Positions 22,833-26,802 of a stretch of DNA of 26,802 nucleotides are shown here, in pieces. Both the position numbers and the translations under genes were made by a program. The first letter of the stretch is position 1. Every line of letters begins with the position of its first letter. The notes beneath the pieces were generated by a model. That model saw only the letters and a program-made list of their open reading frames with translations, was not told the DNA's origin and made no database searches. The stretch lies in NCBI GenBank assembly GCA_034432155.1, contig DAOUCP010000092.1, positions 1 to 26,802 on the forward strand, in the 5' to 3' direction. Source of the DNA: DAOUCP01 sp034432155 (GTDB taxonomy: Bacteria > Chloroflexota > Anaerolineae > Epilineales > Epilineaceae).

Positions 22833-24347
22833 ATGGCCGCGGAGCGTCCCGTCATCACCATCGTCGGCCTCGGGCCAGGCGACAAGAGCCATCTGACCGC
22901 GCGGGCGTCGGAGGTACTGGCCCAGAGTCACGAGATCTGGGTGCGCACCACACGACACCCGTCGATCCACTGTCTGCCGCCGCAGGCGGTGGTGCGGAGC
23001 TGTGACGACCTGTACGATGCGCTGCCGACCTTTGACGCCGTCTACGAGGCGATCGCGGAGCGGCTGGTGGCGGCCGCTGGCCATGCGCCGGTCGTCTATG
23101 CCGTGCCGGGCGATCCATGCGTTGGCGAGGCCACGGTCGATCGGCTTCGTCGGGCTGCCCGGGAGAGGGGCTGGCCGATCGAGGTCGTGCCGGGCGTTTC
23201 GTTTCTCACACCGGTGCTGGCGGCGCTAGAGTGGGATGCGCTGGACGGCCTGCAGGTCGCGGATGCGACCATCCTCGCAGCGCGTCATCACCCGGACATC
23301 GATCCCGACCGGCGAGCCTTGGTGGCCCAGCTCCATGGCCAGCTCCTGGCCGGGGACGTCAAGTTGGCGCTCCTAAACCAGTATCCTCCCGACCACCCGG
23401 TAACGCTCGTGGTGGGGGCGGGAACCGCCCAGCCGCGAAGGACCTCCCTGCCCCTGGCAGAGCTGGACAGGGTCAGCGAGTACGACGACCTGACCACGCT
23501 GGCGGTGCCGCCCTTGGGGCGGCCTGGCTCCTTGCAAAGCCTGGCGGAGGTGGTGGCTCGCCTGCGCGCGCCCGACGGCTGCCCCTGGGACCGGGAGCAG
23601 ACCCACCAGAGCCTGCGCCCCTACTTGCTCGAGGAGGCCTACGAGGTGCTGTCGGCCATCGAGGCCGAGAACGACGCCGCGCTGGCCGAAGAGCTGGGGG
23701 ACTTGCTGTTGCAGGTCGTGTTGCACGCCCAGCTCGCGGCGGAGGCAGGGGTCTTCCGCCTGGCGGACGTCATTGCCGCGATTACCCAGAAGATCATCCG
23801 GCGACACCCCCACGTGTTCGGCGCGGTCACGGCCGAGACGGCCGAGGAAGTGCTCGGCCGCTGGGATGCCGCCAAACTGGCCGAAGGTCGCAAGGCGGGC
23901 AAGGACCCCTTTGCGGACATCCCGGCCACGCTGCCGGCGCTAGCGCGTGCCCAGCTCGTGCAGCGCAAGGGGCAGGCGGCCGAGCGATGGGATGGCCTGG
24001 CGGACCCTCGGCTCTCGGAGTCCCTGGCGGCAATGCCGGATGATGCCGACGAGCGTACGAAGCGCATCGGCGCGGCGCTATGGGTCGTGGCGGCGATCGC
24101 GCGCGCGTGGCAGGTGGATGCCGAGATGGCCCTGCGGGATGAAACGGAGAACTGGCTGACCGCCATGCGGCGGCAGGCTACGGAGAAGGAGGGAGAGGAT
24201 GACGAGGATCAAGACCATCCGCGCTCGGGAGGTGCTCGATTCGCGCGGCCAGCCGACAGTGGAGGCGCAGGTCCACTTGGAAGGCGGTGCTGTGGGCCGG
24301 GCCATGGTGCCATGCGGCAAGTCCACCGGAAAGGCGGAAGCGCATGA
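22833..24347 (+). CDS. mazG: YabN-type fusion: tetrapyrrole-methylase domain plus MazG NTP pyrophosphatase
   Basis: The N-terminal part (about 1-225) has the tetrapyrrole methylase fold (ITIVGLGPGDKSHLTARASE, VVYAVPGDPCVGEATVDRL). The rest is MazG, which hydrolyses nucleoside triphosphates to monophosphates and cleans the nucleotide pool: LRAPDGCPWDREQTHQSLRP, metal site E267-E-A-Y-E271 and E286-E-L-G-D290, and a second repeat with KIIRRHPHVFG. Recognisable family sequence ends near ALRDETENWLTAMRRQA (about residue 449). The frame then runs 149 nt into enolase, giving 49 residues of composition unlike MazG. A one-base shift would end the gene at TGA 24200-24202, as ATGA with the enolase start. 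The start is ATG 22833, directly after the promoter. Confidence 0.9.
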   Translation: MAAERPVITIVGLGPGDKSHLTARASEVLAQSHEIWVRTTRHPSIHCLPPQAVVRSCDDLYDALPTFDAVYEAIAERLVAAAGHAPVVYAVPGDPCVGEATVDRLRRAARERGWPIEVVPGVSFLTPVLAALEWDALDGLQVADATILAARHHPDIDPDRRALVAQLHGQLLAGDVKLALLNQYPPDHPVTLVVGAGTAQPRRTSLPLAELDRVSEYDDLTTLAVPPLGRPGSLQSLAEVVARLRAPDGCPWDREQTHQSLRPYLLEEAYEVLSAIEAENDAALAEELGDLLLQVVLHAQLAAEAGVFRLADVIAAITQKIIRRHPHVFGAVTAETAEEVLGRWDAAKLAEGRKAGKDPFADIPATLPALARAQLVQRKGQAAERWDGLADPRLSESLAAMPDDADERTKRIGAALWVVAAIARAWQVDAEMALRDETENWLTAMRRQATEKEGEDDEDQDHPRSGGARFARPADSGGAGPLGRRCCGPGHGAMRQVHRKGGSA

Positions 24348-25497
24348 ACTCCGGGACGGCGATGCCAAGCGCTACTGGCGCATGGGGGTGCTGTCGGCCA
24401 TCCGGACGGTGGAGGAAGTCATTGCTCCCGCCGTCATGGGCCGGGACGCCTTGGACCAGCGAACGATCGACCAGGTATTGTGCGACCTGGACGGCACGGC
24501 GAACAAGGCGCGTCTCGGTGCCAACACGTGCCTGGCGGTGAGCCTGGCGACGGCCCACGCCGCCGCGGCGGCGCTCGCGCTGCCGCTGTATCGGTATCTG
24601 GGCGGCGTCAACGCCCATGTCCTCCCGGTGCCGCAACTCAATTTGCTGAACGGCGGCCAGCACGCCAGTGACTCGATCGACTTCCAGGAGTTCATGATCA
24701 TGCCGGTCGGCGCTCCGAGCTACGGCGAGGGCCTACGCTGGGCGTGCGAGATCTACCATGCGCTATCCGGGCTCCTCACGAAGGCGCACTTCTCCACCCA
24801 GGTGGGCGACGAGGGCGGTTTCGCGCCCAGTCTGCCCAGCAACGAGGCAGCCATCGAGTGGCTGATCACAGCGGTCGGCGAGGCCGGCTACCGACTGCAC
24901 CAGGATGTCGTGATCGCCCTGGACCCGGCCGCCTCCGCGCTGTGGGAGGATGGTCGCTACCATTTGAAGCGGCAGGGCCAGCGGCTCACGCGGGCCGAGA
25001 TGGTTGCCCTGTGGGAGCGATGGTCGGATGCCTATCCCGTCTACTCCCTGGAGGATGGCATGGCGGAGGAAGACTGGGACGGTTGGCAGGCCCTGAGCGC
25101 GGCGATCGGCCAGCGGGTGCAACTGGTGGCCGACGATCTGGTGGTGACGCGCACCGATCGGCTGCGCGAGGCGATCTCGCGGAACTGTGCGAACAGCGTC
25201 CTCATCAAGCCCAACCAAGTCGGTACCCTCACCGAGACGCTGGATACCATTGCGGAGGCCCGCCGGGCCGGCTGGACGGTGGTCATCTCACACCGATCGG
25301 GCGAGACCGAGGACACCACCATTGCCGACCTGGCGGTGGCCACGAACGCTGGTCAGATCAAGTCGGGCGCGCCAGCCCGCTCTGAGCGGCTCGCCAAGTA
25401 CAACCGCTTGCTCCGCATCGAGGCGGAGCTGGGCGAGGCGGCCGTGTATGCCGGTTGGAGCGCTCTGGCGCGGCGCAACTCGCCGCCCGGGGTCTGA
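24199..25497 (+). CDS. eno: Enolase, divergent
   Basis: Enolase interconverts 2-phosphoglycerate and phosphoenolpyruvate in glycolysis. The length of 432 residues is normal, and nearly all active-site residues are visible: S42, H155, E164 (FQEF), E205 (VGDEGG), D242, E285, D312/D313, K337 (LIKPNQ), HRS 365-367 and K388 (QIKSG). Odd points: the mobile loop, normally SGASTG, reads C39-G-K-S-T-G44 and is followed by KAEAHE; the HASDSIDF stretch departs from the usual N-rich form. It may be a second or lineage-specific enolase rather than the only one. The start is ATG 24199, with AAGGAGGG (24186-24193) upstream, within the 3' end of mazG. Confidence 0.93.
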   Translation: MTRIKTIRAREVLDSRGQPTVEAQVHLEGGAVGRAMVPCGKSTGKAEAHELRDGDAKRYWRMGVLSAIRTVEEVIAPAVMGRDALDQRTIDQVLCDLDGTANKARLGANTCLAVSLATAHAAAAALALPLYRYLGGVNAHVLPVPQLNLLNGGQHASDSIDFQEFMIMPVGAPSYGEGLRWACEIYHALSGLLTKAHFSTQVGDEGGFAPSLPSNEAAIEWLITAVGEAGYRLHQDVVIALDPAASALWEDGRYHLKRQGQRLTRAEMVALWERWSDAYPVYSLEDGMAEEDWDGWQALSAAIGQRVQLVADDLVVTRTDRLREAISRNCANSVLIKPNQVGTLTETLDTIAEARRAGWTVVISHRSGETEDTTIADLAVATNAGQIKSGAPARSERLAKYNRLLRIEAELGEAAVYAGWSALARRNSPPGV

Positions 25498-25518
25498 TCG
25501 ACCACTGCCGCGCGTTCC

Positions 25519-25547
25519 TTGGTGGGCACCGAGCGGTGTGCTACAAT
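25519..25547 (+). promoter_or_regulatory. Promoter of rplI
   Basis: TTGGTG (25519-25524), 17-bp spacer, TACAAT (25542-25547), with TGC directly before the -10 box (extended -10). The leader would be about 27 nt and holds AGAGGGG as ribosome site. Confidence 0.7.
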
Positions 25548-25580
25548 CACGCGCGCTGTCCGCTTAGAGGGGACCCAGCT

Positions 25581-26258
25581 ATGAAGGTAATCCTGACGAA
25601 GAACGTGCCCAAGCTGGGTGAGGTGGGCGACATCTGCGAGGTCGCATCCGGCTACGGCCGCAACTACCTGATCCCGCAGGGCATGGCGATTCTGGCAACC
25701 GCCGGTGCGCGACGCCAGGTCGACGATCTGAAGCGTACCGAGCGGCGGCGATTGGCGCGTCTGCGCTCGGACGCCGAGCAGCTCGCCGAGCGGATTGCCG
25801 GCACGCGGCTGGAGTTTTGGGCGCGGGTTGGCGAGACGGGGCGGCTGTACGGATCAATTACTGCGGCGGACATTGCCGAGGCGCTGGCGGCGCGGATCGG
25901 TGTCGAGATCGATCGTCGCAAGATCCATCTCGAGGAGCCGCTGCGGACGCTGGGCGAGCATGAGGTGATGGTCCATCTGCTGCCGCAGGTCGAAGCGTCC
26001 ATCGTGGTGAATGTCGAAGCCGAGGCAGAGGCGACCTCTGCCGCGCGGAGCGAGCCCCAGGCCGCCGACCGCAAGGAAGACAGCGAGCGTACCGCCGCCT
26101 TCGAGGAAGAGCGACAGACAGAGGTCGAGGTTACGACGGGGGGCACAGGTGCCAGCCTGCCGGGTGACGAGGCCGGCGGTTCACCGCACGCTGCCGACGC
26201 GGCGGGCGAGAGCCAAGCGCCCGGCGGTATTGCCTGGGGAGGTCAAGCCGAGCCGTAG
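25581..26258 (+). CDS. rplI: Ribosomal protein bL9 with acidic C-terminal tail
   Basis: bL9 binds 23S rRNA near the base of the L1 stalk. The N-terminal domain is typical: MKVILTKNVPKLGEVGDICE, then VASGYGRNYLIPQGMAI (1-37). A helix rich in Arg/Glu (45-75) joins it to the C-terminal domain (about 78-147, FWARVGETGRLYGSITAADI, then IEIDRRK-like and HEVMVHLLPQVEASIVVNVE). The family usually ends near residue 148-150. This protein continues to 225 with about 75 residues rich in Ala, Glu, Gly, Ser and Thr and without structure motifs. No break or frameshift is seen, and the frame ends just before a terminator. It is monocistronic by its own promoter and terminator. Confidence 0.95.
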   Translation: MKVILTKNVPKLGEVGDICEVASGYGRNYLIPQGMAILATAGARRQVDDLKRTERRRLARLRSDAEQLAERIAGTRLEFWARVGETGRLYGSITAADIAEALAARIGVEIDRRKIHLEEPLRTLGEHEVMVHLLPQVEASIVVNVEAEAEATSAARSEPQAADRKEDSERTAAFEEERQTEVEVTTGGTGASLPGDEAGGSPHAADAAGESQAPGGIAWGGQAEP

Positions 26259-26265
26259 CCGATAG

Positions 26266-26300
26266 GGCCACGTGTCGATGGACACGTGGCCTTCTCGTTG
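26266..26300 (+). terminator. Intrinsic terminator after rplI
   Basis: Perfect 11-bp stem GGCCACGTGTC (26266-26276), GATG loop, GACACGTGGCC (26281-26291), followed by TTCTCGTTG. It begins 8 nt after the rplI stop. The T-tract is broken, so efficiency is uncertain. Confidence 0.75.
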
Positions 26301-26320
26301 TCGTGGCATAAGGAGGGGGC

Positions 26321-26689
26321 ATGCAGGTGACCAGCATGGTGGTCGTTCAGCGCCTGGCCGCAGCCTGCAACTGCAGCGGCTGTGGCGCTCTGTATGACCC
26401 ACGAGACATCTACGTCCTCGCTCGGCACGGGGACCGGAGCTGGGAGTTGGCGGCCGTCTGCCGGCAGTGTTGCACACTGACCTTCTTCCGAGCCTTCCTG
26501 GGCCACCGAGCTGCGGGGCACCGCTGGTCACCGCCCCGCGGCGAGTTCCTGGGCCACGAACAGCAGCGCTTCCTGGATATGCCGCCGGTCGATCAGGCCG
26601 ACGTGCAGCAGGCCACCGAGTTCCTGGCGGCGTTCGACGGCGACTTCCAGCAGCTCTTCGAACGGCCGCGCCTCGGTTCCCCTTCCTGA
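26321..26689 (+). CDS. Small protein with paired cysteine motifs, unknown function
   Basis: This is a 122-residue protein that I do not recognise. Six cysteines form two clusters, C16-x-C18-x2-C21 and C47-x2-C50-C51, separated by 25 residues, which fits a zinc ribbon or similar small metal-binding fold in the N-terminal half. The C-terminal half (about 75-115) is likely helical and acidic (PPVDQADVQQATEFLAAFDG). There is no signal peptide or membrane segment. AAGGAGGGGG stands just before ATG 26321, a strong ribosome site. Its stop overlaps the next start as TGATG, so it is probably co-translated with the membrane protein that follows. Confidence 0.72.
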   Translation: MQVTSMVVVQRLAAACNCSGCGALYDPRDIYVLARHGDRSWELAAVCRQCCTLTFFRAFLGHRAAGHRWSPPRGEFLGHEQQRFLDMPPVDQADVQQATEFLAAFDGDFQQLFERPRLGSPS

Positions 26690-26802
26690 TGGCGGAGGCC
26701 AGGCAGCGACGGCTGGTCGCCGGCGTCCTGGCGGGTGGGGCGCTCCTGGTGGGGGCAGCGTTTGCCTGCTCGGTCCTCAGCGTCGGCTCGCCAGCGTTGC
26801 GG
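26689..26802 (+). CDS. Start of a membrane or exported protein, cut by window edge
   Basis: The first 38 codons are present, with no stop before the edge. The sequence begins MAEARQRRLVAGVLAGGALL and continues VGAAFACSVLSVG: three arginines and then a hydrophobic stretch, as in a signal anchor or first membrane helix. ATG shares its A with the preceding TGA. Too little is visible to name a family. Confidence 0.6.
   Translation, partial: MAEARQRRLVAGVLAGGALLVGAAFACSVLSVGSPALR

Noticed and set aside
24310..24345. P-loop-like GKSTG in enolase
   Set aside because: It aligns to the enolase catalytic loop SGASTG; the resemblance to a Walker A motif is by chance.

Overview
This window comes from a GC-rich bacterium, most likely a Chloroflexota (Thermomicrobia-like) lineage. 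This is an inference from three things: high GC with G/C-ending codons, Thr/Pro/Ala linkers of the TPTPTPT kind on exported proteins, and a Thr-rich tail ending in LLLPVLLRRE, a style common in exported Chloroflexota proteins. No rRNA, tRNA, CRISPR array, insertion sequence or prophage was found. TGA is used as a normal stop, so the code is standard.

Layout. Bases 1-3339 lie on the minus strand: a CBS-domain protein with an ArsB/NhaD-type permease, then an ECF sigma factor with its zinc-finger anti-sigma factor, which runs off the left edge. Bases 3629-7750 lie on the plus strand: a secreted 5'-nucleotidase with an extra C-terminal domain, a dCMP-deaminase-family enzyme, and an exported M28 peptidase broken by an in-frame TGA. 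Next come a GT4 glycosyltransferase (minus), a GT39/PMT-like membrane glycosyltransferase (plus) and a thioredoxin-like lipoprotein (minus). Bases 11861-15943 are a tightly packed minus-strand ABC operon (ATPase, permease, GldG-like protein, DUF4340 protein). Its leader carries a terminator-like hairpin.

Bases 16273-18286 hold dnaA with its promoter and, downstream, a candidate replication origin with three same-strand DnaA boxes about 20 bp apart. After it come a TIM-barrel sugar-phosphate isomerase-like gene, then a minus-strand class A penicillin-binding protein followed by a small glycine-rich stress-type membrane protein. A compact two-way promoter separates the PBP from a YabN-type methylase-MazG fusion, which overlaps an enolase gene out of frame. 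The window ends with rplI and its terminator, a small cysteine-motif protein and the start of a membrane protein.

As a whole this is mostly a housekeeping neighbourhood (replication start, nucleotide clean-up, glycolysis, ribosome, cell wall) next to envelope functions. I found no complete new defence or mobile system. The most unusual signals are: the peptidase stop codon that removes the last zinc ligand; the 149-bp MazG/enolase overlap, which a one-base shift would turn into a normal ATGA junction; several promoters whose -10 box sits almost on the start codon, two of them inside perfect inverted repeats; a possible attenuator before the ABC operon; and a possible small RNA at 11627-11722.
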